In this document: positions 18,489 to 26,630 of the stretch, one piece after another
Layout: each line of letters starts with the position of its first letter
Numbering within the stretch: position 1 is the first letter of the stretch
Assembly (NCBI GenBank): GCA_023663865.1
Contig: JAMPGU010000003.1
Span: 1 to 64,000, forward strand
Source: Clostridium sp.
Lineage (GTDB): Bacteria > Bacillota > Clostridia > Oscillospirales > Acutalibacteraceae
Length of the DNA stretch: 64,000 bases
Direction of reading: 5' to 3'
Made by a program: the position numbers and the translations under genes
Notes under the pieces: generated by a model
The model's database searches: none
What the model was told of the DNA's origin: nothing
The model's input: only the letters and a program-made list of their open reading frames with translations

Positions 18489-18541
18489 TAAACTTTAGAT
18501 ATTCGTACATAAGCAACAGTGCAGAGTGAACGGAGAATGAT

Positions 18542-19063
18542 ATGAAAAAGAATTTGGCAAACATTATTTCCTCCAGCAGAATTTTTGGAGCAGTAATCCT
18601 TTTTTTGTTTACCGAAATATCCAGTGTGTTTTTGGCAATATATATCTATTGCGGTTTTTCAGATTTGATTGACGGACCGATTGCAGGGAAAATAGGCAGT
18701 GTAAGCATAACCGGTGCCAGACTTGATACAATCGGTGATGTGTTAACGTATTTTGCGTTAACAAAAATTCTGATTATCAATCGTGTAATTCCGTTTTGGG
18801 CATTACTGTGGTTTGGCGCAACATTAATTGTTTTTGTTGCTTCGGCAGTTATTTCAAAGCTGAAATTTAATAAGTTCTATTTTGTGCATTCTCTCTTCGG
18901 CAAAATTCTCGGTGCAGCAGTTTTTATCCTGCCTGTAGCATTAAAGCTATATATCGCAGTGATATGCACGATTTCCAGCATCGCATCCATTGAGTCCGTG
19001 TTTATTCAGCTGAAAAGCAAAAGTACAAAAACGGATGTAGTCTCATTAAAAAAACTTGACTAA
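18542..19063 (+). CDS. CDP-alcohol phosphatidyltransferase family protein
   Basis: 173 residues, largely hydrophobic with about five membrane segments. The family signature D-x2-D-G-x2-A-R...G-x3-D-x3-D is seen as SDLIDGPIAG ... TGARLDTIGD, so all four Asp are kept, but the usual Arg after DGxxA is Gly. These enzymes make phospholipids by displacing CMP from a CDP-alcohol. The Arg change may alter substrate handling or activity. A CGGAGAA site precedes the ATG. It stands alone between a promoter with operator and a terminator. Confidence 0.8.
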   Translation: MKKNLANIISSSRIFGAVILFLFTEISSVFLAIYIYCGFSDLIDGPIAGKIGSVSITGARLDTIGDVLTYFALTKILIINRVIPFWALLWFGATLIVFVASAVISKLKFNKFYFVHSLFGKILGAAVFILPVALKLYIAVICTISSIASIESVFIQLKSKSTKTDVVSLKKLD

Positions 19064-19084
19064 TAATGTTTATAATATCAAATA

Positions 19085-19117
19085 GTAAAACCCAAGAGTT
19101 TTCCTCTTGGGTTTTAC
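19085..19117. terminator. Bidirectional terminator
   Basis: Arms GTAAAACCCAAGAG / CTCTTGGGTTTTAC with a 5-nt loop and T-rich flanks. Confidence 0.85.
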
Positions 19118-19189
19118 TGTTTTGTAAGCACCTTAACCTTTTATATATTTACAATATATTGATTTTTTAATGCGGTTATTTGCTTCGGG

Positions 19190-20020
19190 CTATGCTAAAA
19201 ATTCTGAAACGTTTTCATAGTCCTTAACCTTTTCGTGATTGTTTTCAGCAATTCTTTCTGTAAATGAAAGCTTGGTTTTTCTCTTTTTAAGAGATTCGGT
19301 AAACCTTCTTGATACAGCAATGAAAATGATGAAGATGTAAGGCATACCGAGATTGGTTTCAAGCAGGGAGTTGATAATCATTGGAGAGATGGCATTGACA
19401 TCCATTCCGGTTACACCAAGATCAGCAGAACGGATACCGCCGAGATACAAGCCGATTTCCCAGCCTGCCTGAACAAGAATGCCGATTATCAGAAGCCAAG
19501 GTATATTAACACGCTCGTCTTTCTTCTTGCGCGACATATTCCAGATAAACAATAAAACATAACCAATGAATAGAATTAAAGCCATCCAGCCGTGATATGC
19601 GCCTGTCTCGCGCCAAATCGTAATTGTGTAATTATGCGGACCAAATGTTTTTGTCAGCAGAGGACAGCATATCCACCAGCCGAGTATAAGGGTTGTCCAT
19701 TCAAAAAGGTTTTTATCCTTGGAAATCCATAGCCATATCCAAGCAAAGTTAGTAAATCCATAGCTCATAGACATCCACATAAGCACCCAGAACAATTGAC
19801 TTTCACTGCCTTCGGCACCGTTCATAAGCAAATGACGAGAGCCTGTTGCCAAATGGAAAATACCAAAGTCCACAATCTGATATAAAATACCTGCCAAAAC
19901 ACCAACAATAACGGTGGTATACTTCTTTTTGAAAAGCAGCATCCCTATAAAAAGAACAAGGAATGCAATGTCAAGCCACATATAAAAAGGCTCAAATACT
20001 CTTTGTGCAACAACTTCCAT
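19190..20020 (-). CDS. Polytopic membrane protein of unknown function
   Basis: About 276 residues with roughly seven hydrophobic segments and many Trp (e.g. LILGWWICC, FAWIWLWIS), ending in a charged cytoplasmic tail. I do not recognise the family. The ATG at 20020 is chosen because AAAGGAG lies 6 bp upstream of it; an in-frame ATG at 20056 has none. It is followed by a terminator and preceded at 126 bp by a MraY-like gene on the same strand. A role in lipid or envelope metabolism would fit the neighbours but is not shown. Confidence 0.75.
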   Translation of the reverse strand: MEVVAQRVFEPFYMWLDIAFLVLFIGMLLFKKKYTTVIVGVLAGILYQIVDFGIFHLATGSRHLLMNGAEGSESQLFWVLMWMSMSYGFTNFAWIWLWISKDKNLFEWTTLILGWWICCPLLTKTFGPHNYTITIWRETGAYHGWMALILFIGYVLLFIWNMSRKKKDERVNIPWLLIIGILVQAGWEIGLYLGGIRSADLGVTGMDVNAISPMIINSLLETNLGMPYIFIIFIAVSRRFTESLKKRKTKLSFTERIAENNHEKVKDYENVSEFLA

Positions 20021-20146
20021 AGTAAACTCCTTTATTTTTAAATTTGATGTTTGCAATAAAATTAATTTTGCATCATTCCCCCTTGATTATAGATTTACTT
20101 CTTGTTATTTATCGTTCAAAATGCATTGTATATTAAGAATAATTAT

Positions 20147-21103
20147 CTATCTGCAAATCATATATTGAATTGCTGATATGAATAATTGAATGATGCAAAA
20201 CCTAACTAAAACCTGTGTATCCGACCAGCCGTGATTTTTTCTCATTTCATCGTGAATGGGGGTGCGAATATTTTTTAATACTTCTATTTTCAAAAATCTT
20301 TTAAGGAATATTTTAATTAATCCGGCTATACCATCAACGAGCAATACCGCCGATAACAGCAAATAGCTTAAAGGATGTGATGATTTTAAAATCAATAATA
20401 CAATGAATATACCAATAGGTCTTGAACCTGCATCACCCATAAGCTGTGAACTGGGACTGGTGTTAAAGCACAGATACGCAATTAAAACGCCAATCATAAT
20501 AAAGCTGTAAACAGCATACTGTTCACCGATTTGACTGAAAAAGATTAGAGTAATGCTCAGCAGAGAGACTATACTTAATGAACCACACAATCCATCTACA
20601 CCATCAGAGCAATTTGTAACATTAATGCCAATCCAAAGTAAAATGGTTGAAAGCACTGCAAATAAAATAGGATGCACATAGATTTCATAATTGAAAATCA
20701 TAATTGTAGTAGAATTATTACAAACAAAAACTACAGAAATGATAACGCAAATGATTAAATCAATAAATCCTTTTTTATAATCCGACCAGGGCTTGTCTGA
20801 TGCGTCATCAAGATAACCGCTCAGCATTTCCAAAAAGATTAATATGTCATAAAATATAAACTCTTTGGTAATCGGCAATAGAAAAACGGAGCAAAGCACA
20901 AAGGCTATTATCATTATCAAGCCTACGCCTCGTATTTTTCCTTTTGATACTTCTCCGTTAACAGCAAAGGCTCTGCCCTTGTCCTTGGGCAGAAATGGCA
21001 ATTTGAGCTTCAAAAGCACAAAGCAAACTGCAAATGCCATTATCGATGCGATTGCTATATACTGTTGAATATTGGTGAATTTATCAAAAATATAGAATAA
21101 CAT
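20147..21103 (-). CDS. MraY/WecA-family glycosyltransferase 4, stand-alone paralogue
   Basis: 318 residues with about ten membrane segments. Family motifs: the Asp pair GYLDDASDKPW (about 96-106), VTNCSDGVDGL (Mg and nucleotide site), MGDAGSRPIG, and a terminal TPIHDEMRKNHGWSDTQV that matches the MraY C-terminal loop TPIHHHFE...GWSETQ but with IHDE instead of HHHF. MraY moves phospho-MurNAc-pentapeptide to undecaprenyl phosphate. This gene is not in a mur/fts cluster, so it is more likely a second MraY-like enzyme working on another UDP-sugar or under special conditions. Confidence 0.82.
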   Translation of the reverse strand: MLFYIFDKFTNIQQYIAIASIMAFAVCFVLLKLKLPFLPKDKGRAFAVNGEVSKGKIRGVGLIMIIAFVLCSVFLLPITKEFIFYDILIFLEMLSGYLDDASDKPWSDYKKGFIDLIICVIISVVFVCNNSTTIMIFNYEIYVHPILFAVLSTILLWIGINVTNCSDGVDGLCGSLSIVSLLSITLIFFSQIGEQYAVYSFIMIGVLIAYLCFNTSPSSQLMGDAGSRPIGIFIVLLILKSSHPLSYLLLSAVLLVDGIAGLIKIFLKRFLKIEVLKNIRTPIHDEMRKNHGWSDTQVLVRFCIIQLFISAIQYMICR

Positions 21104-21184
21104 TTTTTACTTCCTAAATAACAAATTTGAATATATTTCTATAATGCTATTATATTACAATTTTCTGCAATAATCAACAAAAAA

Positions 21185-21205
21185 GGCAGCAGTTCAACTG
21201 CCGCC
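21185..21205 (-). terminator. Terminator of the GNAT/NUDIX cluster
   Basis: On the minus strand GGCGGCAGTT pairs with AACTGCTGCC across a minimal loop and is followed by TTTTTT. It ends leftward transcription coming from 24.4 kb. Confidence 0.75.
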
Positions 21206-21207
21206 TA

Positions 21208-21345
21208 TTATACCGCTGCATCACCCTGCAAACTAATATCATCAAACTCGTCATAATCGCCTATTATTCCATTACGATGATAAACAATACTATTTTGCTC
21301 GTTTGATGTTGCATCAAAACAGTTATATTTTATTGTTTTTGATTT
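21208..21345 (-). other. In-frame open tail after the GNAT stop codon
   Basis: Directly after the TAA of the GNAT gene the same frame stays open for 45 codons (KSKTIKYNCFDATSNEQ... to QGDAAV-stop) before the cluster terminator. The composition looks coding. It may be the remnant of a fused or longer C-terminus, or chance. No start with a ribosome site was seen. Confidence 0.3.
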
Positions 21346-21894
21346 TTATCCGCCATAATAATATGTTGTGCCTGATATTCCATCTAGTGCATTGTCGGTC
21401 AGCACACAAACCATATATCCCTCATCGCCCCATTTTTTACGTTCTTTGTGATAAATGCCATATTTACAAGAAGGCTCAAAGCCAAACCTACCATATAAAG
21501 CAGGATTACCACCGAGAAAAACAGCACCATAACCCATATCCTTTGCTTTAGTTAATGCTGTTTCAACAAGCATTCTCATAATGCCTTGGTTTCTACATTC
21601 GGGCAAAACAGCACTTTGGGAAAGTGTTAATTGCGTCACCCTTCCATTATCAGTAATTATATCTGTTTCGTGCAGAGCAACCTCACCGATTATTCTATTA
21701 TCCAAAACAGCTACAAGGGAAAGTTCAGGTATAAATGTATTTTTGCCTCTTTCTTCTGCAAAATGCTTTTTCATAAAAGAACCAATATCTATACTATATG
21801 CTTCGGTAAATGTAGTATAAATCAGTTCATTCACTGTTTCATATTCACTTGAATTCTCCGGTCTTATTGAGAGTTTAGATTTATCAATTTTCAT
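21346..21894 (-). CDS. GNAT-family N-acetyltransferase
   Basis: 182 residues. The GNAT acetyl-CoA loop is seen in LSQSAVLPECRNQGIMRMLV (about 93-112), followed by GYGAVFLGGNPALYGRFGFEPS, which is typical of predicted GCN5-like acetyltransferases of the YhbS type. Substrate unknown. It begins one base after the stop of another GNAT gene, so it is translated from the same mRNA. Confidence 0.85.
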   Translation of the reverse strand: MKIDKSKLSIRPENSSEYETVNELIYTTFTEAYSIDIGSFMKKHFAEERGKNTFIPELSLVAVLDNRIIGEVALHETDIITDNGRVTQLTLSQSAVLPECRNQGIMRMLVETALTKAKDMGYGAVFLGGNPALYGRFGFEPSCKYGIYHKERKKWGDEGYMVCVLTDNALDGISGTTYYYGG

Positions 21895-21895
21895 T

Positions 21896-22861
21896 TTACC
21901 CTCTATCTATATCTCTTTTTCTTAACAAAACTAATTTTTTTAAGCACTCCAATTCATCAATATTTGGATTGATAAATCTAAAGGTTGTGCGGCAAACATT
22001 ATTATATTGATTACCGAATATCTGCTTTTGGGTACCACCTGAACAGGCACCGCAATTTTCACAAATATCAATGTGTTTTATTGCTATGCTTTTTGTATGC
22101 TCGTCCAAATCGGCATTGCAATACCAATTTGAATTGCTGTCATCAGACCATATTGTAAACGGATAAAATTCAGTCTCGTCATCTTTACCGTTGAATAAAA
22201 TATAGCAAATAATTCTACCTTTGTATTTTACATAAAAATACTGCTGATTTTCCCAATAGCCAACTGCTTTTTCAAAAACCATTTTGTTATTATTTAGATA
22301 ATCAACAAATTTCAAAGCAATAATTTTTATGTTGCTATCAAAAATTTCATTTATACAATTCTTTACAGATGAATAATAGTACTCTTTCAAATTCTTTTCC
22401 ATATAGCCGCAAGTAAAGGGGAAGAAATCGTATTTTTCAGTGTGCGTAGTTTTGAAGCCAAAATCAATATACCAATTCTTTAAGACTTGATTTTCCTCAA
22501 CTATACTGATATTCATTTTTGCTGCACCATTTTGCTTTGCAATATTAAATGAATGTTTTAGCAATTCTTTTGCAATTCCTCTATGCCTATATTCAGGTAA
22601 AACACAAAGATTATTGAGTTCACATTCAACACCATAAAATTCAAGTGTATAAAATCCAACTATATTATCATTATCAAAATATGCAAACATTTTTCTGCCA
22701 CTGTCATATTGTTTCGTTAATTTTTCTTCTGTTGTGGTAAAGGCTACATATCTTGGTGCATTTTGTTTAGTAATATTAAATTCCTTTGCAACAGTTAAAA
22801 AGCTATCTTTTATAACCCTTACACACGCACTTATATGCTCCTTTGAAATCTCTTTAATCAT
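21896..22861 (-). CDS. GNAT acetyltransferase fused to an unknown C-terminal domain
   Basis: 321 residues. The first about 150 residues are a GNAT domain (ELNNLCVLPEYRHRGIAKEL with the acetyl-CoA loop, then MNISIVEENQVLKNWYIDFG). The rest, about 170 residues, is not recognised and contains a Cys motif CENCGACSGG near its end that could bind a metal. Two Cys-rich features in this cluster (this and the 45-residue protein at 23220) are notable. It is followed by a second GNAT gene and preceded at 6 bp by the cupin gene. Confidence 0.78.
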   Translation of the reverse strand: MIKEISKEHISACVRVIKDSFLTVAKEFNITKQNAPRYVAFTTTEEKLTKQYDSGRKMFAYFDNDNIVGFYTLEFYGVECELNNLCVLPEYRHRGIAKELLKHSFNIAKQNGAAKMNISIVEENQVLKNWYIDFGFKTTHTEKYDFFPFTCGYMEKNLKEYYYSSVKNCINEIFDSNIKIIALKFVDYLNNNKMVFEKAVGYWENQQYFYVKYKGRIICYILFNGKDDETEFYPFTIWSDDSNSNWYCNADLDEHTKSIAIKHIDICENCGACSGGTQKQIFGNQYNNVCRTTFRFINPNIDELECLKKLVLLRKRDIDRG

Positions 22862-22867
22862 AGTTAC

Positions 22868-23236
22868 TCACTTATCTTTATTTTTGTATGCATACTCAAA
22901 ATTTATCGGAGGTGTTGTAACCGATATATAAATAAATTCTTTGTCGGAATTATTCAGAAGTCCGTGTATATCTCCCTCAGCAAACCGGACAACATCGCCT
23001 TCAGAAAACTCTTTTTCCTCATTATTTGAAAGCAGCAACAATCCTGTTCCTTTAATTGCATACCATATTTGTTCTGATGTTTGGTGACTATGGCGGGATT
23101 GTTTTGCAAATGGCTCAAGGTGTACCTCTGTAATTGTAACACGATTACTTTGTGAATTATCAGGATTTAATAATTGCCTTGACACCACACCGATATTTGA
23201 TAAACTTATAATTCCGTTTTTACTTATAAATTCCAT
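22868..23236 (-). CDS. Small cupin-domain protein
   Basis: 122 residues forming a single RmlC-type cupin: the metal-ligand motif HSHQTSEQIWY (motif 1, about 52-62) and EGDVVRFAEGDIHGLLN (motif 2, about 83-99). Function ranges from sugar binding to dioxygenase; nothing here decides it. Its start overlaps the end of the tiny Cys-rich gene by 17 bp and the GNAT gene follows at 6 bp, so all belong to one transcript. Confidence 0.85.
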   Translation of the reverse strand: MEFISKNGIISLSNIGVVSRQLLNPDNSQSNRVTITEVHLEPFAKQSRHSHQTSEQIWYAIKGTGLLLLSNNEEKEFSEGDVVRFAEGDIHGLLNNSDKEFIYISVTTPPINFEYAYKNKDK

Positions 23237-23357
23237 TTTTACCCCATTCTAAATTTGCATAAGAATCACAGGCGTTTCCGCTCTTACAGCCTTTGCAGTT
23301 CTTTAAAAAACAATATGTACAATGATTCCCACAATAGCCTATATTATTACTTGACAT
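23220..23357 (-). CDS. 45-residue Cys-rich protein (DUF3795-like)
   Basis: The reading frame begins ATG TCA AGT AAT at 23357 with GGGAATAAAG before it and ends 17 bp inside the cupin gene. It has seven Cys in 22 residues with the spacing C-x3-C-x2-C-x4-C-x2-C-x5-C (YCGNHCTYCFLKNCKGC). This resembles the N-terminal metal-binding part of DUF3795 proteins (CGLxCxxCpxy...CKGC). The spacing of overlapping genes argues that it is really translated. It may be a natural mini-protein or a truncated DUF3795 protein. Confidence 0.6.
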   Translation of the reverse strand: MSSNNIGYCGNHCTYCFLKNCKGCKSGNACDSYANLEWGKNGIYK

Positions 23358-23361
23358 ATCT

Positions 23362-23823
23362 TTATTCCCTTGAAACAAAATGTTCTATGTTGTCATTGAT
23401 ATTTGTAATTTTTTCTTTGATAAATTCGGGATAAATATTCAAATTTTTAATTTCGTTTATATCGATCCAATCAAGCAAAATATTGCAATTATCCTTTAGG
23501 GAGGTAAATTCAGAAAACAGAATGTGCTCATTGGTATCAACAAGAAAATAAAATGCTATTTCGTGAACATTCTTACCATTATATGAGTATAGGCATTCAT
23601 TAACCCAAATCAGTCTTTCGCATTTGATATGTAACCCTGTCTCCTCAACAAATTCACGAATAAGAGTTTCTTCTGCTGTTTCACCTATTTTAACATGACC
23701 ACCCGGCAAAGCATATTCATTATTATCCTTTTGAACTAAAACTTTTCCGCCTTTAATAAAAATACCGACAGCCCTGAAAGAGCATATATTTTTACCACTC
23801 TTAAAATTCCAATCCTTATTCAT
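23362..23823 (-). CDS. NUDIX hydrolase
   Basis: 153 residues with a complete Nudix box, G-x5-E-x7-REUxEExGU, seen from GGHVKIGETAEETLIREF through VEETGL (about 41-63). These enzymes hydrolyse nucleoside diphosphates linked to another group. Substrate not predictable. The gene ends 4 bp before the start of the Cys-rich mini-gene and follows the frameshifted kinase at 39 bp. Confidence 0.9.
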   Translation of the reverse strand: MNKDWNFKSGKNICSFRAVGIFIKGGKVLVQKDNNEYALPGGHVKIGETAEETLIREFVEETGLHIKCERLIWVNECLYSYNGKNVHEIAFYFLVDTNEHILFSEFTSLKDNCNILLDWIDINEIKNLNIYPEFIKEKITNINDNIEHFVSRE

Positions 23824-23862
23824 TTACCGTTCCTTTCTTGCCCCTTTATAACACTTTGTTGG

Positions 23863-24361
23863 TTAATCTATATCATTAGATATCAATATGACAGCATCTT
23901 CAACGGATAAATTTTCATCCAATGTTTTTTCATTTATAAAACCAATATAATCCTTTTCTACATACCATCTGCACATATCATTTTCATTAAATCGACTTTG
24001 TATTTCAGCAGATTTGGTTTTATATCTCTCAATAGTTATTTCAAATGGTATTTCATAGTAATATGCAAATATATTATTTTCGTATAGTCGACTAGCTAAT
24101 TCAAACAAATCGAAATACCAATCAGAACGCAATATACCTTCCAAAATAACAATTTCACAGTTGTTATATCCATATTCAAGCATTTGCTTGAGCAAAGGTA
24201 ATGCCAATGTGTTTTCTCCATCTTGCGTATGGAGTATATCTCTGCGAACAACATCTTGAGAAATCAGCATTGTATCGTCCCCCAAATCTTCTTTGTAATC
24301 TCCTTGCAACAGTAGTTTTGCCACTGCACGAATTACCCCTGATAATTACTAATTTTGGCAT
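23863..24361 (-). pseudogene. P-loop kinase (AAA_33 / zeta-like) broken by a +1 frameshift
   Basis: The first part starts at 24361 with MPKLVIIRGNSCSGKTTVA, a Walker A loop, and runs into another frame after RRFGG. The second frame gives the expected continuation GDDTMLISQDVVRRDIL... to the end at 23863. The switch falls at a run of five G on the coding strand (C-run 24279-24283). Removing one G restores a protein of about 165 residues. Relatives are small ATP-dependent kinases related to zeta toxins and antibiotic phosphotransferases. It could be a genuine mutation or a sequencing error. Confidence 0.8.
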
Positions 24362-24374
24362 AATAAACCTCAGT

Positions 24375-24857
24375 TTATAAATTTAAAAAATACTTATTTG
24401 ATATGAGTTTAAATCCCACTTTTTCATATATATGTATTGCATCCGGTGTATTAGTTGTGAGCGTAATATCGTTAAAATTCTGCGATTTTGCAAAATCAAG
24501 AAGATATTTAATCAGCTGTTGCTGATGACCTCTGCCACGATAATCAAGTTTTGTGTATACACTTACAATACAACAATGCCTGCCGTTTCTATCGCTGCAT
24601 ACAGTTATCTGCGGTAATTCCGATAATTCCTCTATTGCACACATCGCAATAGGTGCTTTATCCATATACATGATTGCGAAATAGATGGATTTATTAAGCT
24701 TGTCCTCTAAATGCTTTTTCGTTATTTCCGCAAATTCATCTGCATAACAGGAAAAATCTTGACTTAATGTTTTTTGCCAATCCTCGATTTGCATTTCTAC
24801 TTTTAGTTGAACAATACCGTTAATATCATTAACATCAGCAATTTTAATCAGCATAGA
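24375..24857 (-). CDS. GNAT-family N-acetyltransferase
   Basis: About 160 residues from the ATG at 24857 (MLIKIADVNDINGIVQLKV); a longer frame starts at 24962 but its first 35 residues are unlike the family. The acetyl-CoA site reads YTKLDYRGRGHQQQLIKYLL, followed by LTTNTPDAIHIYEKVGF. Substrate unknown. It is the last gene before the first integrated element and leads the leftward cluster. Confidence 0.85.
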   Translation of the reverse strand, partial: SMLIKIADVNDINGIVQLKVEMQIEDWQKTLSQDFSCYADEFAEITKKHLEDKLNKSIYFAIMYMDKAPIAMCAIEELSELPQITVCSDRNGRHCCIVSVYTKLDYRGRGHQQQLIKYLLDFAKSQNFNDITLTTNTPDAIHIYEKVGFKLISNKYFLNL

Positions 24858-24922
24858 ATTAAACACCTCGATAGTAATTAAGTTAATTATACAATACCTG
24901 AAAACAAAATACAATATTATAA

Positions 24923-24948
24923 GCCGACAGGAATAAATCCTGCCGGCT
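24923..24948 (-). terminator. Terminator of the first element's mobilization operon
   Basis: GCCGACAGGA and TCCTGCCGGC form an imperfect hairpin just after the stop of the tnpV gene at 24955. Confidence 0.6.
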
Positions 24949-24954
24949 CGTTTA

Positions 24955-25329
24955 TTATACAAAAATTATCTCATTGTTAACAATCTCCCTTGCTTGATTT
25001 GCAATATTGTTCATAGTTCCAACCCATGCCATCATATCGTCAGCTTTTAGCTTTTCAGTAATTCCCTGCTTTTCGGAAAGTTGTTTTATTAGTCGGCTAT
25101 ACATTTCCGTTGCCTGAACATCAATGTCGTGTAAATAAGAATTAAGTTTGCCTGTTGTTAGCAATGTTGTGTAATGACTTTTCTTATGTTCTTTAATATA
25201 GGATAAATGCCTATGTCCCCACATACCTATTTCATAATTTGTATCTGCAGATAACAGATTAGGGAGGTAAACATCACCAACAAGTGTATAATTAATACCT
25301 GTCTTTTCATCAATAATATACTTTTTCAT
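24955..25329 (-). CDS. TnpV family protein
   Basis: 124 residues matching the TnpV family (PF14198), small proteins found in Tn4451/Tn4453-type and other mobilizable elements of Clostridia; phrases include DEKTGINYTLVGDVYLPNLL and LNSYLHDIDVQATEMYSRL. Function is not established. A close paralogue sits at 35300-35677, with long stretches nearly identical in DNA, so homologous recombination between the two copies is possible. Confidence 0.85.
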   Translation of the reverse strand: MKKYIIDEKTGINYTLVGDVYLPNLLSADTNYEIGMWGHRHLSYIKEHKKSHYTTLLTTGKLNSYLHDIDVQATEMYSRLIKQLSEKQGITEKLKADDMMAWVGTMNNIANQAREIVNNEIIFV

Positions 25330-25340
25330 AACAATTCTCC

Positions 25341-26441
25341 TTATCTTTCGTAATTTCTGTTTTGTTGCTGTTGTCTTGCCTGTTCAAGAAGGCAGTCAAT
25401 TTGTTTTCTGCCAAAGGCTCGACATAGCAGTTTGTATTTGTTTGCGTTTTTATATAAACTTTTGTTTTCGGCTTTGTAGTATTCTGTATCACTTTTCAGT
25501 CTGCTGATTTGAATATTAAACCGACTATTTTTGTTTCGCTCATTATATAATTGATTAACCAAATCAAGATATTTGGCAAGCACAGTTTTGACTACCTTTT
25601 TGAGTTTGTCAATCAATGGCTCTACAATCTTTGTTTTGTAGGTTTTTGCAGTCATAAATCTATCAGGCTCAGACAACTGATATTCAGCCTCATCTAATGA
25701 TTTCGGAATATCTATCATTTCTTGATATTCTGATAAATCATCAATCTTGCTTTCAAGATTGCTTACCTTTTGTGTTAGATCATCTACCTCTTTTTGTCTT
25801 TCCTGCTTTTTGTAATCAAGAACAGATAAATGCTTTTTGTGAGTACCTTTTTGCTCCCATTCAACGCCATTTCGTTCCATAATAGCAGCAAGATTTTCTT
25901 TTTCAAATTGCACCCACAAGTTCCATTCTGTTTCCTCCTTGCTCTTACCGACAAAGCTCTGTTTTGCAAGTGCTTGCTTGAGCGAAACTCTTGTATCTAA
26001 TCCACGCTTACTGCCTGTTGTAAATGGCACAAAATCAATGTGCAGATGTGGTGTTGCTTCGTCAAGGTGGAGGTGTGCAGAGAACACTCTTAAATTCGGA
26101 TTGCGTTTTTGAAAATCCTTGTAGTATTCATCAAGAATTTTCGTTGCAATTTCACCATTGTAGGTTTTAACTCCTGTATCATCACAATTACCTATCTGAA
26201 CGATGACTTCGTGAAATGGTTTTTCCTGTTTTCCGCTACAAATTTTATCATAATAGTCAGCAATTTTTCTGTCATTTCGCTTTTGCTTGGCATTATACTT
26301 TTCAAGTGCATCGTCAAATAATTCGTGATAGACAGATTTTATATCATCATTGATATATTCAATATTGAGATGTGTTCGCTTTGGATCTGTATTGCCTGCA
26401 TTGAAAACTCTGCTGTTATGATTAACACTACCTTTGCCCAT
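25341..26441 (-). CDS. MobV-type relaxase (Mob/Pre)
   Basis: About 366 residues from ATG 26441. Signatures: MGKGSVNHNSRVFNAGNTDP at the N-terminus, and the catalytic His motif HLHLDEATPHLHIDF (metal-binding His triplet), then a Lys-rich coiled-coil C-terminus. MobV relaxases nick at oriT and start transfer of the strand using a co-resident conjugation system. An open frame goes on upstream to 26579, but it crosses the inverted repeat of the likely oriT. The gene is in the same leftward operon as the integrase. Confidence 0.9.
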   Translation of the reverse strand: MGKGSVNHNSRVFNAGNTDPKRTHLNIEYINDDIKSVYHELFDDALEKYNAKQKRNDRKIADYYDKICSGKQEKPFHEVIVQIGNCDDTGVKTYNGEIATKILDEYYKDFQKRNPNLRVFSAHLHLDEATPHLHIDFVPFTTGSKRGLDTRVSLKQALAKQSFVGKSKEETEWNLWVQFEKENLAAIMERNGVEWEQKGTHKKHLSVLDYKKQERQKEVDDLTQKVSNLESKIDDLSEYQEMIDIPKSLDEAEYQLSEPDRFMTAKTYKTKIVEPLIDKLKKVVKTVLAKYLDLVNQLYNERNKNSRFNIQISRLKSDTEYYKAENKSLYKNANKYKLLCRAFGRKQIDCLLEQARQQQQNRNYER

Positions 26442-26502
26442 TGTTATACTAATAGTTCTTTCTATACTATCACATTCTTTCTTTTTGGTTGGTAAGGTTC
26501 TG

Positions 26503-26630
26503 TTACTCTTGCCAAGAGTAATGCAAATGCACTTTTGACACTTGCGTATCAAAAGATGCTTTGCGGTCCCACGGGACACGTCCCCCTTTGTCTGCTTTCA
26601 GCAGACATTTCCCCCACAGTGTGGGGAAAT
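26503..26630. other. Candidate oriT of element 1
   Basis: Just upstream of the relaxase lies a perfect inverted repeat TTACTCTT-GCC-AAGAGTAA (26503-26521). It is followed by a GC-rich patch with three hairpins: GTCCC/GGGAC (26566-26577), GTCTGCT/AGCAGAC (26590-26606) and CCCCAC/GTGGGG (26612-26626). The position before mob and the stacked hairpins are typical of transfer origins. The nick site is not known. Confidence 0.55.

Noticed and set aside
20070-20095. TCATTCCCCCTTGATTATA resembling the att core at 29371
   Set aside because: Several mismatches, including the central bases, and no arm motif nearby; more likely an ordinary intergenic purine-rich tract.
24411-24424. AATCCCACTTTTTC as the left attachment site of element 1
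   Set aside because: It shares only TCCCACT with the guaA core and lies in the conserved YEKVGFK codons of a GNAT gene, so the match is probably chance.
21346-24857. Antibiotic-resistance cassette (GNATs, kinase, NUDIX)
   Set aside because: The acetyltransferases and the kinase do not show motifs of a known aminoglycoside or other resistance family; the substrates cannot be read from sequence.
24865-24880. CACCTCGATAG just left of tnpV as a left att core
   Set aside because: Only CTCGAT agrees with the core at 29371, and no 18-mer arm motif lies near it.
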